From Balaenoptera acutorostrata (lineage: Eukaryota; Chordata; Mammalia; Artiodactyla; Balaenopteridae), in contig NC_080082.1 in assembly GCF_949987535.1 (NCBI RefSeq), positions 48,274,374-48,338,373 on the forward strand: a stretch of 64,000 nt of DNA, written 5' to 3'. Position 1 is the first letter of the stretch, and each line of letters opens with the position of its first letter. Shown one piece after another: positions 1 to 11,515 of this stretch. The notes beneath the pieces were generated by a model. The model was not told where the DNA came from. It searched no databases and saw only the letters and a program-made list of their open reading frames with translations. The position numbers and the translations under genes were made by a program.

Positions 1-960
1 GGACCTCAGCCTTGGGCCGTGGACATGCAAGGGCGCCCAAGTTCTGGGGCAAGTGCAGTGGCCCAGGACCCTGAGTCTGACATATTTCTGATTCTCAAGG
101 CATGGGGAGTAAGGATGCTCCAATCTGGGGCCACAGGCTCGACGTGAGGCTCCCGCACAGCCCGGTCAGAGCTCGGCAAGAACAGGCCTGGAGGACGGGC
201 CGCAGCAGCAGAGGCACCCCGTTCCCACTGGATGGCTCACGGACCAGGCAGCCACGGGAGGACACTTCATAAAGACCCGCTAGACCTTTACGGAGAATAT
301 GGCAAACTGTGAACCAGGTGAGGGTCCAGCTGACGCATAACCTGAGGGGCTGACTACTGATGACACATGTCTATGGCCGAATTCGGCTGTGAGCTACCCA
401 TCAGCCCCTTGGAAGCCACAATGAGATGCAGGTAGAGTATGCAGCCAAAAGCCTTCCCACCCCCAACACTCAGAGGTGCTGATTAAAACTCATAAGCAGA
501 GCCACATCCACAGGACAAAAGGAAAGCGGGGCCAGAAGAGAAGAGGAAGCTGCCGGTCTTGCTAACCTGGAGGCCTTGGCATTCGTTGCCATGTGGGGAC
601 AGTGAAGAGGCCCCGGACAAACCAGAGGTAGGGGGCCAGAACTGAGAGCCCTCCCCAACATAAAGCTGGGGGCTGGGCAGGGATGCACAGACTTGGAGAA
701 AATTCACCAGCACCACAGGAGGCAATCAGGAAGCTTCCCGGGCTCTGGGAAAAAAATAATGAATGTTCCCTCAGAATTCGCAGCATAGGTCTGTCCTCCA
801 CGGGGTTCAGGTTCAAGTGTGAACGACCTGTATGGTTTGGAAACCCCGAAGCCAGGAAACTAACAAAAAACTCGGTTCCTGACTGGTGATATCTGGAGCC
901 AAACTGACAAAGCCAAACTGAGCGGCCACACTCTCAACCCAGGCAGGAGAGCCACGATCT
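1..960. other. Intronic sequence, nothing recognised
   Basis: GC-rich unique-looking PEPD intron. No exon, SINE head, LINE tail or tandem array could be recognised. The open frames here are short and carry no known protein signature. Confidence 0.5.
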
Positions 961-965
961 GCCAC

Positions 966-1112
966 AATCTCTGCATGTGCACACACATGTATGGACACAC
1001 ATGCACATATGTCTACACACACATGCAGGTACATATACACACCTACGTCTACATAAGTCTACACACACATACATGTATATATGTATATATACACATATAT
1101 ATACACACACCC
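966..1112. repeat. Degenerate CA/CATA simple repeat
   Basis: About 145 bp of alternating purine-pyrimidine DNA. It has runs of CACACA and CATGCACATATG, then CATACATGTATATATG and ACATATATATACACAC. It is too interrupted to be a clean microsatellite but clearly of simple-repeat origin. The stop-poor frames across it are a by-product. Confidence 0.85.
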
Positions 1113-3200
1113 TACACACTGAAGATGAACTCACAGTCTGAAAATAGTCCACAAGAGCTGTCAGCCACAGCAAGCAGCAGGCTAGACCCTCCCAGGACTT
1201 CCGATAAAAGAACCATCAGATAGAGACTATAAACACATATTAGATAATTAACACCTAAAAGTACAGTATGAAAACACAGCAGGCAGATTTTACAAAGAGT
1301 CACAACAGAACTGCTAGAGATGACTGGTCTATCCATAAGAGGACAGCAGACAGAAAGCCCGGCAGCAGTGTCGGCAGCCCCAGAGACCAGCCCCGCCTGC
1401 CCTTTCAGACAATTGGACTCTCACGTGCAGCGCGAGGGTCAGGTGGGCCTAACCACCCCAGCCTCCTCCGGCTCACCTGGACGGAGGAAGGGTGGCGGGC
1501 ACTCCGACCAGGCACATGGCCCACAGCCTCCCCAGGCAGCAGGAGGGGCTTCCTGACGGGCAGAGGGAAGGGCAGGGTCTGCCCAAAGCCCTGCCACCCG
1601 CCTTGCGGTGGTCCCTGAAGCTCCCCGACATGGCCATCCCTCTAACACTCTTGCCTATACATTTTTCCCAAGCAAGACACAGGTAGAAAATGCTTTGTAT
1701 CCAGGCATAAATGAGAACCTTTAAGTAACCTGGGAGAGTCTGTGCTGTGAATAACGACGTGGATGGGGTTCCTGTAGCGACAGTGTGGCAGTCCCGTCCG
1801 TCAGTGCCTGGAGAGGGGTTAACAGGGCAGGGACAGCAGATTCCAAGGCCCAGGTCTCCAGGGACAATACTGCTGGGCCTCCCCACGTGCCCGCAAATCC
1901 AGCCCATGGAGCCTTCCTGGCCGCACGGCTTAGCTTCTGCCCTCTGAGGTGTATCATCTGATGAGCAGATAGCCACAGCCCCGCAAAAAATGCATTAGCT
2001 GCCCAAGATTATGGCAGAAGGGCTGCCCCAGGCAGCAAGGGTCGTCACACTCTCAGTGCGAGCGTGAGCGCCAGCAGACGGGGCCAGCCAGGGAGATCAG
2101 CCACCTCATCCCCTCCCAGGTTGGGCCTCGATGCATGTCAGGCTCCCAGGAGGCCGAGCCAGGAACAGGAGCGTGGAAGAGAAGATGGGCGTGGTGGTGG
2201 AGGCCACCTGGATGAGCAGAGGGTCTAGGAGGGCAGGCAGTTAGGACACGGGGTTACGAAGGTGGGCAGGGCCAGAGCGTGAGGGCCTCCTTGCGGGACG
2301 GAGGTACCGGCACTCGGTGGAGAACCGGGGGGCTGCCCTGTCCCCCTCCTTCCCCAGGCCCCCTGGTGAAGAAAGACACAGAGCACTCCAGGGAGCCACC
2401 ACGGAGAGGCTCCGAGCACGTTTTAAACGAGCAAGTGGCATTCACACGGAATGACATCAAGAAGGGATGGATTTAAAGCCTTGGATAAACCCAGAAATGC
2501 ATTATTAATAAAACCAGTGCTCACAGAACAGCTTCGTGGCCCAGCCTGCACCGATGCAGCACCACCAGGGACAAAGGACCACCTGCAACCCAGGCCGGAT
2601 GGGGGGTGCTGCCGCCTTCTCACCCAGGACCTCCCACAGGCCTGGCCAGCGAGAAAGACCCAACAGCTACCTGCAGCATTTGGCATTTAGGACAATCCTT
2701 CAGGGGAGGAGAGGGTTTCCTACTTTGCTGATGAGGAAACTGCAGGTCAGCGTGGTGATGTGCTGTGGTCAGGAAAGCCCTCAGAAGAGTCCCTTTGAGC
2801 CTGGGGTCCATGTAGGGTTTCTGACCCCGATGCCTCTAAACCTCACATCTGTCGGCGGTGGGGGCACTTGGCGGGGCAAGGTGCTCTGTTCCCAAACACC
2901 AGCGGTGGATGACGCTGTGCTATGCCTTCCAGGGCCCTGGACTCTAGTCTGTGCATGGGGCCCAGACTGAGCGGGAACGGGTCTGCCAGGACAAATGGCC
3001 CACCCATCCCAGGGACGGTGCACCAGCCCGGCCTGTAGAAAGCAGGAGCTGGTGCTCCAGGAGAGGCCGCTGGGGTGCAGAGATCCTGGAAAGGGAAAGC
3101 TCGCCTGCCAGAGGCAAGGGCAGCGTAAAGACGGCGGTGGTCAGGGCATGAGGAGAGGCAGTGCCAGGGAGAAGCCACTCTCTCTCTCTCTCCCCGCGAG
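1113..3200. other. Intronic sequence, mostly unassigned
   Basis: Mostly GC-rich unique sequence. 1200-1320 has an A-rich L1-like texture but no diagnostic match. 2690-2790 contains GATGAGGAAACTGCAGGTCAG followed by GTGGTCA, which resembles the antisense MIR core and may be a short MIR relic. No exon found. Confidence 0.4.
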
Positions 3201-3204
3201 AGCG

Positions 3205-3450
3205 GCCTTATCAAGGTATGAGATAATTAGCATTTTAATTGGATACTTGGGAATTCTGAATTGCCTATCTTGTATGAGGCGTAACTGAGGACATAACATG
3301 ACATTCAATTAACAAATATTCCCCTTTATTCTTGACGTGCTCGATTAGGTGGAGTTCCTGAGTTCCTCAGTATCCATTCCGGGATAAAGCACTACATCCT
3401 TTCAGCTGGCAAAGCCCTGGCCGCATCAGACTGCTAGTAAACTTCAGCCA
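3205..3450. other. AT-rich unique island, candidate conserved non-coding element
   Basis: Composition falls sharply from GC-rich flanks to AT-rich, with ATAATTAGCATTTTAATTGG and TTCAATTAACAAATATT. No repeat family was recognised. ATTA cores suit homeodomain binding. The regulatory role is inference from composition only. Confidence 0.3.
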
Positions 3451-3455
3451 TATAT

Positions 3456-3494
3456 GCACGCGCGCGCGCGTGTGTGTGTGTGTGTGTGTGTGTG
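3456..3494. repeat. (CG)n(TG)n microsatellite
   Basis: A CGCGCGCGCGCG run passes directly into about 12 TG units. This is alternating purine-pyrimidine sequence capable of Z-DNA formation and is likely length-polymorphic. Confidence 0.9.
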
Positions 3495-3499
3495 GAAAA

Positions 3500-4200
3500 G
3501 ATTTTAGAAATTTTCTACACAAAGGAAAAAAAATTAAAATCATCCATAATCTTATCTCCTAGAAACAATCTCTATCAAATATTTTGTTGAACATCCTTCC
3601 AGACAATTTTTTTAGTGCAAAAACACAGATTTTTAAAATAATAATGAACTAAACTTTAAAAAAGTCACCTCTTGACTGAAGTCTGACATACATTCAGAAA
3701 AGGACCAGAATCGTAAGGGCTCGGCACGACAGCCTGTCACAAGTGAGCATCTCTGTGCCCAGAGGCCCCTCCCTGTCAGTCCTCCTGCCCACGGGGAGCC
3801 TGACTTCCAAGACCACAGATTAGATGTGCCTGTTTTTGAACTTGACGTAAATGGAATAAAAAACCAAGACCTCTTTGAGTCTGGCTTCTTCCGCTTCTCC
3901 ACCTCACGCTGGTGAACCACCCCCCATGGTGGGTCACTGTCATTTGTTCCTTAGCGCTGGCAGTGTTCCGCCGGGTGAGTGTGTCCCAGTCTTCTGTTGG
4001 TGAGCGTGCCTGCTGTTTCCGGATCGCAGCCATCATGAATAGTGCTGCCGAGGACCTTGTGCAGTCTTCAAGGGCACGTGCACACACATCCCCCACCGAG
4101 CACGTAGCCAGGAGTGGAAATGCTGTGTGTCGCTGGATTCTGTGTAGGTTCAGCTTTAGCAGATAAAGCCAATCTTTCCAGGTAACTGGATCTATGTATT
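3500..4200 (-). repeat. Ancient L1-type 3' fragment, antisense, degraded
   Basis: Several short matches to antisense LINE-1 3' sequence occur in order: a 'taaatggaata..tctggcttctt' block near 3850-3890, 'atgaatagtgctgcc' near 4033, and 'taggagtggaattgctg'-like sequence near 4108. The 3500-3640 part has the AT-rich texture of the same class, with a less certain match. Family not resolved. Confidence 0.45.
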
Positions 4201-4389
4201 CACTGGCCTCTTCCACTTCATACCTGTGCATGGGGCCCAACTGAGCTGAAGAGGGTCTGCAAGGACCAATGGCCCCACCCAGCCCGGGATGAGGGCCGGA
4301 ATGTGCCAGGGAAGCTTCCTTCTAAAGCAAGAACGTTGTTCCCTGTCCACAGATACGTGTTTCCACTATGCCCAGAATCTGACACTTCT

Positions 4390-4980
4390 CCCCACCGCCT
4401 GCCCCTGGTGCAGGCCACCATCTTCTCTTAAAGATGGTGACAGTGGTGGAGCTGGCAGCCCTGCTTCAGCCCTCGTCTCCTACAGAGTGTGCTCCTTTAA
4501 CAGTGTACGTAGGCCCCCAGGGCTCCTCTGCTCAAACCCTGCCTTCCCATGAGCAGACTGCCTCCCTCTCGCTCCCACATCTCCTCTCACTTCCCAATCT
4601 GCCTCCTTGCTACTCATGGGACCACCAGCCAAGCTCCGACCTCAGGGCCACCAGATGAGCCCTGTTCTCTCTGCCTGGAACGTCTGTCCCACAGGTCCAC
4701 AGCTTGCTCTCTCTCCTTCAGGCTTCTCCTTCATGTCTCCTACTCCAGGACACCTGTCCTGAGCCCCCTGGGTAAAGAATACTCCTTCACCAATATACAA
4801 CCTATTATCCATCCCTCCATCCATCCATCCATCCATCCATCCATCCATCCATCCATCCTCTCTCACCTCCCATGAGGCTGGGTTTTGTCTATTCTGTTCA
4901 CCGCAGAATCCCCAGAGCCTCGAATAGTGCCTGGCACACAGGAAGTTTTCAGTACATCTGTTGAGTGACGGAATAAGTAA
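4390..4980 (+). repeat. L2 LINE 3' end
   Basis: Reads like the L2 tail: CTGCCTGGAACGTCTGTCCC near 4670, then 'gaatccccagagcctcgaatagtgcctggcacacaggaag' near 4905-4945, followed by a 'ttgagtgacggaataagtaaatg' terminus. These correspond to the typical L2 closing motif (GTGCCTGGCACATAGTAGG..TGAATGAATGA). A CATC microsatellite interrupts it. Confidence 0.75.
4808..4858. repeat. (CATC)n tetranucleotide microsatellite
   Basis: About twelve near-perfect CATC units with one CTCC variant near the start, inside an L2 copy. Its purity suggests ongoing length variation. Confidence 0.95.
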
Positions 4981-4984
4981 ATGG

Positions 4985-5235
4985 TTGCATGAGCAGGACC
5001 ACAGCCTATAATTTACCTAACCGATTTCACGCTGTTAGATATCTAGGTTGCTTCCACCTCCGTGTTACGATGGACACCCGTGGCCATATGGCTTTTCACT
5101 ATCTTCGGGCTAAATTCCTAGAAAGAGAATTCCTGAGCATCTGCAGTTTTGAGTCTCAGGGCATGTTCTGCCAAAAGGACCCCAGAAAGCTCATGAGGAT
5201 TTTCAGGGTCCTGAGACGTGTACCGTGCGGCCTGT
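4985..5235 (-). repeat. Ancient L1/HAL1-like antisense fragment
   Basis: 'TAGGTTGCTTCCACCTCCG', 'CTAAATTCCTAGAAAGAGAA' and 'CAGGGCATGTTCTGCC' occur in the order found in antisense old LINE 3' regions (gggttgcttccac..aaattcctagaagtggaatt). Highly diverged. Family uncertain. Confidence 0.4.
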
Positions 5236-8200
5236 TTGCCACTGGACTGCGAATCTGGTAGGCAAAACAAAAAGGATTTCGTTGTCTCGTTAACTGGCAA
5301 GTTTGGACATGTTTATATGTTTATTTCCTCATATTTCTTCCTTTCTGAATGGCCTGCTTCTATTTAGAAAACTGCTTCTATTTTTCTTACTGATCTTTAA
5401 GGGATTTATCTATGAAGGATACTAGCTAGTGGTTTTGACCATCATCTACGTGGCAAGCGGCTGGCCTGTTCTGACCCTCTCCAGCTCCTTCTTTGTCTGG
5501 AAAAAGAACGGGGTGCCTGGGGCAGGAGCTGCAGACACAGGCAGGGCATTACTGGTGCCCAGGATGGTGACGACACACAGGAGGATGAAACCTGGATCCC
5601 ACAGCACATGGCTCAAGTGGGAAATTCTAGATCTGTAGATCCAGACCTCTTTGGGGCTGGCTCTCTCCAGCAAGTGAGAGGCCCCAGCTTTGCAAGGCCC
5701 TGGAAGAACCATGTAAACACAGGTACAATTTGCCAACTGTTCTCTGCCTTCCTCAGAGACCAACATCTGCTCTCATCTGACCCAATCTAACTAGTTCTTG
5801 CCGATGTCAACAAGAACACCTTTCTGGGCCCCAAACCAAAAACTCCCCCTTTAAGAATGCACCAGGTCGCCCTAGGAATCAGCCAGGGAGGATCAAACTG
5901 CAGGACCAGGAAGGGGTGGAGGGAGATAATCCTCACTCACCATGATCTAGAGCCTACTTTCCCTCCAAGGGATGCCAGCACCCCCTCCTCCCCTCCCCGG
6001 GAAGGTGCAGGGCAGGGAAGCCCATACACAGGGAGTCTTCTTGGGGAGGGGAGGGAAGGGATTTTCTTTGAGCTAGTGTTTCCCAAAGCATGACATGGGT
6101 CCATGAGATGACATTATGGGATGGGGTACACTGATAAACATGTGTGATGCATTAGGTATTTATTTTAAAGTCACCTTCCTGCAAATTATACTGGGTTTCA
6201 CTCATGACAGGAACACAAAGCTTTCTTTTAAAATGTATCTCAAGAAAAAAGTAAATAAACTATTAAGCAAATAATACAAGGATTTAGCAGAAGTTCTCTG
6301 AAGAAAAGCCTGTTTTCAGTTCTGGGTGGGAGGACAGTCCAGAAGCTCCCCGTCCCCAGACGTCCCCCAAATCTGCCAGTCTTTGGAAAACAGCTGGTGT
6401 GAGGACCCCAAGAGAACCTAGGCTCTTTCCAGTGCCCCCACCTGCTCCTGTCCCCAGCTCAGCAGCCTTGGACACCAGCTGGTGTGGACCCCGGGGACAA
6501 AGGCCAAATGGGCCCTCCATCCTTAGCACCGGGGATGCCGAGGGGTCTCAGGGAACAAAGCCACCTCCAGCAAACCTAGTTGCCGAGGGCCTCGGACAAG
6601 CAGATGCCAAGCTCTTACCACAATGCTCTGTTCCCCTACCAAGTGCAGGCGAGTGAGAGCTTCCCTTTAGCCCAGAATCCTGGCTGGAGTCTCGCTTGGC
6701 AATGTTTCTACCTTCTTTTATTTAATAGCTCCTCATAAGGCCGGGTCATTGACAGAGCCTGGTCAGGGCAATGACTGTCTGTCTGGGGCCCACTCGGGAC
6801 CACGGTTGTATAGCACCTTGGGTGCCTGGCAGCTGCCCTACTCCACCCTGGGGTGTCCTTGGGGGCACCACCTGCTACAACTCTCCCCACTCCATGAGTT
6901 CCCCTCCCATCCCCAGTGGAAGAAACAAAACCTGGAATCTTCCACCAAACAGGTGCTTCCTAAATGTTAATCCTGCAGGAGACAAGGGCCCCGGATTCCA
7001 CCGGGTGCAGGTAGGACAGGACGACTAACCCTTATTCCTGAATCCCTCTAGGGTGTTGTGTTTTGTTTCTACAGAGCCCAGTGCTACTTTATTTCCAAAC
7101 ATCGAATTCCCTTCTCAGTCTTATAATCTTAAAATATTTCACAGCAGTGTCATATCAGATAGAACTTTCTTTGGAAAGCACCATTTTATATCACTGCCTT
7201 TCTAACATGGCAGTCCCAAGCACTGGTTCCCTCTCCCTGGGCCGGCTCCGGCTCTGGGCAGACCCCCGTGGCCCTCATCTTCTGATTGGCTGAGCCGCCG
7301 CTGGGCCCCGGCTTATTCTGGTTCATCTTCTGGTCTCGTGTCCACATCCTCCCTCCCAGCTGCCCTCGGCTCAAGGCTCTGAGGGGAGAGGAAGAGCAGC
7401 AGGTGCTGCCCAAGCCAGGCCTACCTGCACACACACCCCTCTAGGTGTGTTAAGCACAGGGCACCGAATACAGGGAACTGCTCACCCGGGAGGTAAGTGT
7501 GCAGCAGCAGGCCGGGGTCACCCCTAGGCTGGAGGGACCCAGGGAGCTGCGTCCCTGCAGCCCAGGATTGCAGGCCACCTGCAGGAAGCGAGACCCATGG
7601 GTGCTTCACCAGGCAACCGCTACCCCAGGTTCCTGCGACATGATGTCTCTTCTTTGAGAAGGCTCTCCCAAGCCCCCAGGAGCCACAAAGCCCAGGTCGA
7701 AGTCAAAACAGCAGTGGATGGAGGCCCAGACACTGTCCGACAAGGCCCGGGGACCCTTGGTGGAAACGGCCCTTCCCACCCTGCGTGTGGCTGTGCTTTT
7801 TGGCAGCATATCGGCTGTTTGGTGTGAGCTGCCGAAGACCCCTCTTCTAATGAGCCTTCCCATCCTCATTCACGACTCCAAACGTTCTTTCAGTCACAGT
7901 TGGCTGAAGAAACAACAGAGAACTCTACTTATCACTTTGAAAGTCGTCATCCACTAAAGATGATAAATGGGGGGTTGCACTCACGCTGCCCCTGGAGAAA
8001 GATCAGCCCTGAAAAGAGGAGGTGCTGCCGGTGTGGACACTCTGCAAGCATGGGGTGGGGGGCGGAGAGGAGGGCTTGGCCTGGCCAGTGGCGTCTCCAG
8101 CACGGTGGGGGCCGCGTCGGTGCTCCCGCGGGAACTTATCAGCGGGGCCTCAGCCGCGGTTCAGCACAGCAAGGACACGGCCAGAGAACGATGCCACCTC

Positions 8201-8358
8201 CCATCGCCACAGTGCTTCCCACTGTCCCCACCCTGCTGCAGGATGTCCACTCTGGGTCCAAGGGGACGGGAGAGGTGATTTAAGAATTCACTCCCATGCT
8301 CTGAACCTTCCTCCAACTGACACACCCCCGAGTTGCAGGGCAGGCTCCTAGAAGTACA
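5236..8358. other. Intronic sequence, mostly unassigned
   Basis: No exon or clear repeat family. 6070-6290 ('gtgtttcccaaagcatg..', then AT-rich) has the feel of an old DNA-transposon or LINE relic but could not be placed. 8040-8170 is a short CpG-rich patch (CCGCGTCGG, CCCGCGGGA, AGCCGCGG) without an associated exon or start signal. Confidence 0.4.
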
Positions 8359-8660
8359 CCTCTAACACCCCCCATGAATTAAATATTTTGGTAACTTAAA
8401 CCTACTTATCAACAGCTAATTAATAAGGTCTAAGTCCTCTGATGACAGGGTGATTAAACTGTTTTTGAAATAATCCATTTTTAATTAAAATGCTACCCCC
8501 TTTTGGTTTCTGGATAGATTCAAAAGAAAGCCTTAACAGATGTCTTGTTTTAAAATGCACATTATATAAAGCCAATAATTAGAAGAATTCATGCTTTTAA
8601 TTATATTTTAATAATTCTCTGCCTGTTGATGCAAAGTTAAATGATCTTTCTTCATGGTAC
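8359..8660. other. AT-rich unique island, candidate conserved non-coding element
   Basis: About 300 bp of non-repetitive AT-rich sequence in a GC-rich intron. Motifs include AGCTAATTAATAAGG, CCATTTTTAATTAAAATGC, GCCAATAATTAG and TTTTAATTATATTTTAATAA. Repeated TAATTA/TTAATTAA cores resemble homeodomain sites of deeply conserved enhancers. Not shown to be conserved. Confidence 0.35.
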
Positions 8661-9366
8661 TAACGCTGCTAACCAAAGCCAGCAGACAAGCAGCAGAATT
8701 CTTATGGGTGTGAAATCCCATTTCAGGGAGCAAAGGTGCTTGCAGGAACTCTTTGTCCTCGTCCTGGCAGATGGCAATCTAATTACAGTGAACTGCCTGG
8801 TCCTGAAGCGCGCGCCCCTGGCTCCCGGCCTGTAAGAGCCACACTCCAAGGCGGACACACCAGTTATGCGATGAGGGCCTGGGTTTCCCCTTCTGCTGTG
8901 CAGCACCAGGCAGAAGAGTCCCTTGACTTCTCCACTCCCCTCCCTGTACACCCTGCAAAGCATCTCACCAGAGTGACCTGCAGGAGCAACCAAATCACCT
9001 GCCAAAATTCAGAAAGCTCACGAAACGCAGTGAGAACTTGGAGGATGAGGAAGAGGGGGCCACCCCGAGAGGCGTGCTTTCCCACCTGCCATGCTGACCC
9101 CTGCGGGGAGCATCCTCATGCTGGCCAGTGTGCCCTGAGCTCTCCTTCCCCAGGCTCCACCTCCAGCAGCACCCACTGCCAGCACCCCGTCAGGTCCCCT
9201 CTCCCCAGGACCACTGCGGCCCCTCCTCGTGGCTCCCCCCAGGCCACCTGGCTACCCTGCTAGCCTTAAGCAGGTCCCCTCAGGGCCCACCCAGTAGCCT
9301 CCCCCTCCTCTCCCCATCGAAAGCTCTTCATAGCTGAGGCACCCTCCTCCCCACCTCCTCCCCACC
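8661..9366. other. Intronic sequence, nothing firmly recognised
   Basis: GC-rich. The pyrimidine-rich stretch 9100-9340 could be a worn L2 copy. No exon found. Confidence 0.35.
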
Positions 9367-9394
9367 CTCTCTCTCTCTCTCTCACACACACACG
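9367..9394. repeat. (CT)n(CA)n microsatellite
   Basis: CTCTCTCTCTCT runs into CACACACACAC, a short compound dinucleotide repeat. Confidence 0.85.
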
Positions 9395-9439
9395 TGCACG
9401 CCCTCTCATGGCTGTTAGGCTTGCACATGGCTGTGCCAC

Positions 9440-9565
9440 AGTGCCTGCCTTTTCCCCCTCCAGTCTCAGAGGGAATTCCTAGAAGCAGGCTCAAGTCACC
9501 CTGTACCCAAGGCTGGGCACAGTGAGGAGCGCACGGTCAGTCCTCAGTAAACATCTGGGGAAAGG
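9440..9565 (+). repeat. Possible L2 terminal fragment
   Basis: 'AAGGCTGGGCACAGTGAGGAG' and 'CAGTCCTCAGTAAACATCTG' parallel the L2 ending (gcctggcacatagtaggtgctcagtaaatgtttg). Short and diverged. Confidence 0.35.
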
Positions 9566-9618
9566 GTAACAGACGGCAGGGATGGTTGGCCTGCACATGC
9601 CTAATGACCAAAACAGAA

Positions 9619-9652
9619 TGTGTGCGCGTGCACACACACACACACACACACA
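9619..9652. repeat. (CA)n microsatellite
   Basis: TGTGTGCGCGTG followed by eleven CA units. Confidence 0.92.
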
Positions 9653-9689
9653 GCCTTAAGCCCTGCCTGTCTAGGCGGAGCCCCAGGTG

Positions 9690-10050
9690 GAGACCTGGCC
9701 GTGTGCTCACCACTCCACTTCCTCCTTCTGGGCACATTTTTCAGCCTCCCTGCAGTTAGGCTGGGACCCGGGACTGAATCTCGCCAATGGGAGTACAAGG
9801 GGAAGGGACGTGTGCTGCTTCTCAGCAAGACTTTTAAGTTGGATGTACGTCCTCTGTGCTTTCTCTCTCCCCTCTCAAAGGGGGCAGCGTTGGGCAATGA
9901 AGCAGCCCCTCCCCATGTCTGGAGGAGAGACATGGGGCCACTCAGACTGTAACATGAGCCAGAAATAAACTGTCCCTAGGCTGAGCCACTGAGATCTGGG
10001 GTTTTGTTGTTACGGCAGCAAAGGCTATCCTATGCTAACACACATAGGAG
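9690..10050 (+). repeat. LTR-like interspersed repeat, family uncertain
   Basis: It ends with a recognisable mammalian repeat terminus: 'aacatgagccagaaataaac', then 'gagccactgagatctggggttttgttgttac', then 'cagcaaaggctatcctatgctaac'. The AATAAA followed by this ending suggests an LTR polyadenylation/R region of an old endogenous retroviral LTR. I could not fix the family. Confidence 0.45.
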
Positions 10051-10149
10051 TTTAGAATATGGTAAAGGTGAAATTATCAGTCAGTGGGGCAAAGACATTA
10101 TTCCAAAGACAGGGAATCAACTACTCATTTCAAGAGGGCAAAAGTGCCA

Positions 10150-10737
10150 GGATCCTTGCTCGTTCACCACTTTAAATGCACTTTAGATAAAGAGTTAACA
10201 ACTTAAAAATGAAATCACATGGATACATGGATATGCTATACTATACATACCAGCGTCAAAATATTTTGTAACCGTACAGAAGATATTTTTTAAAAGAAAA
10301 TCATAAAAGTAGAAGAAAACATACGCAAATAATTGAATTGTATTGAGGTGCTAGAAACGGTCTATGTAACTATGCAAAAGGCATAAACTATACAAGAAAG
10401 GCTCGATTTGACTATTATATTTAAAAATTCCTGTATATCAAATTGGGAAAAGTATTTTGACCAACAGAACTATAACATGAAGAGCCCTATTATAAAGTGT
10501 TCTTGTAGATCAGTAAGTCAACCTACACATGTCAAGAGCAAATTGTGCCAAGGACAGACAAGCCACGAAGGCAAATGCCCAGGAAACACCTGTAAGAGAA
10601 GTTTAATCCTGCCAGTAGACAAAGAAGTACAAATAAAGGTGGGATATTACTTTTCCCTTATCAGACTGGTAAAGATGATTAATAATAAAAACAATACTAA
10701 TTAACTTTGCTGTCCGAGTGGGCCCACAGGCACTATG
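10150..10737 (+). repeat. Degenerate L1 (ORF2-like) fragment
   Basis: A-rich sequence with relics of L1 ORF2 text: 'caacagaactataac', 'ggacagacaagccacgaagg', and 'tatcagactggtaaagatgattaataa', like the L1 'cacactggtcagaatggcc' region. Many stops. The same element probably resumes at 10980. Confidence 0.5.
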
Positions 10738-10772
10738 GATGTACATGTATATGTATGTATGTGTGTGTGTGT
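10738..10772. repeat. (TG)n/(TATG)n microsatellite
   Basis: ATGTACATGTATATGTATG passes into TGTGTGTGTGTGTTTG. Confidence 0.85.
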
Positions 10773-10784
10773 TTGTCCGGCTCG

Positions 10785-10976
10785 GTAGCTGAGAACTCGG
10801 TTTCTGGAGAGAGGCCACCTGGTTCCTCTAAGACCCATCTGTCCACCGTGCGATCTTGGGCCAGTTCCTTAAAGCCTTCCTGGCTCTGTGTGCTATAAAG
10901 CAAAGATGCCATCCCCACCTCACACGATTAAATGAGAAAATCCCCAGGAAGCCCATAGTATGTGCTCACCAGACAT
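10785..10976 (+). repeat. MIR SINE
   Basis: Sense MIR features are present: 'gcgatcttgggccagttcctta', 'ctataaagcaaagatgccatcc', 'cacacgattaaatgagaaaat' and 'catagtatgtgctcacc'. These match the MIR order tgtgaccttgggcaagtt..taaaatgggga..gattaaatgag..agtaagcgctca. Confidence 0.7.
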
Positions 10977-10979
10977 TGA

Positions 10980-11215
10980 CACCATGCAAGCTGTGTGGGA
11001 GAACAACTTTTAGAAGGTAGTTAGGTTTTGTGTATCAAAATCCCCCCCAGAAATTCCATTAGCAGGAATCCACCCCAAAGAGATTATCAGTTAAACACCC
11101 AAGAGGTGGATAGATAAGGCTGATCATCACAGTGTTGTTCACGCTGTAAAGTCAGAAACCACCTGGCCGCCCCGGCGGAGGGCTCGATAAGCGGATTACA
11201 GTGCAGCCCCGCGGG
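10980..11215 (+). repeat. Old L1/HAL1 3' coding fragment
   Basis: 'CAGAAATTCCATTAGCAGG', 'CCCCAAAGAGATTATCAG', 'CACAGTGTTGTTCACGCTG' and 'GTCAGAAACCACCTGG' follow the order of old LINE ORF2 ends (agcaattccact..ttcattgcagcattgttta..aaacaacctaa). Confidence 0.5.
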
Positions 11216-11364
11216 TGCAGCGGGTTCTGGTTCACTGACGGAAGAAATTTCCACTTCACAGAGGAGGAGGGACAACTCGGCCTAGTGTGATCCCAGCAGA
11301 CCCGAGTCTGTCTGTCTGTGCCCCCGGAGAGATCCAGAACACGACTGCTAAAGCAACAGGGATT
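11216..11364. other. Short unassigned intronic stretch
   Basis: No repeat or exon recognised. Confidence 0.3.
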
Positions 11365-11515
11365 AGTGAACCTCTGAATATCACAGGATATTTTTCATAT
11401 CTTGTCTATTATGTTCTGTGCTGATTGAACTTCCTGCTGGCACACATAATATCTTTTTATCTGAGAAAGCTGTTTTCATTTTGAAAATATTTTTTGGAAG
11501 AAATGAAAGCTACCT
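11365..11515. other. AT-rich unique island, weak regulatory candidate
   Basis: 'CATATCTTGTCTATTATG', 'CATAATATCTTTTTATCTGAG' and 'TTTTGAAAATATTTTTTGG' occur without a recognised repeat. GATA-type cores (TATC/TATCTGA) are present. Confidence 0.25.
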
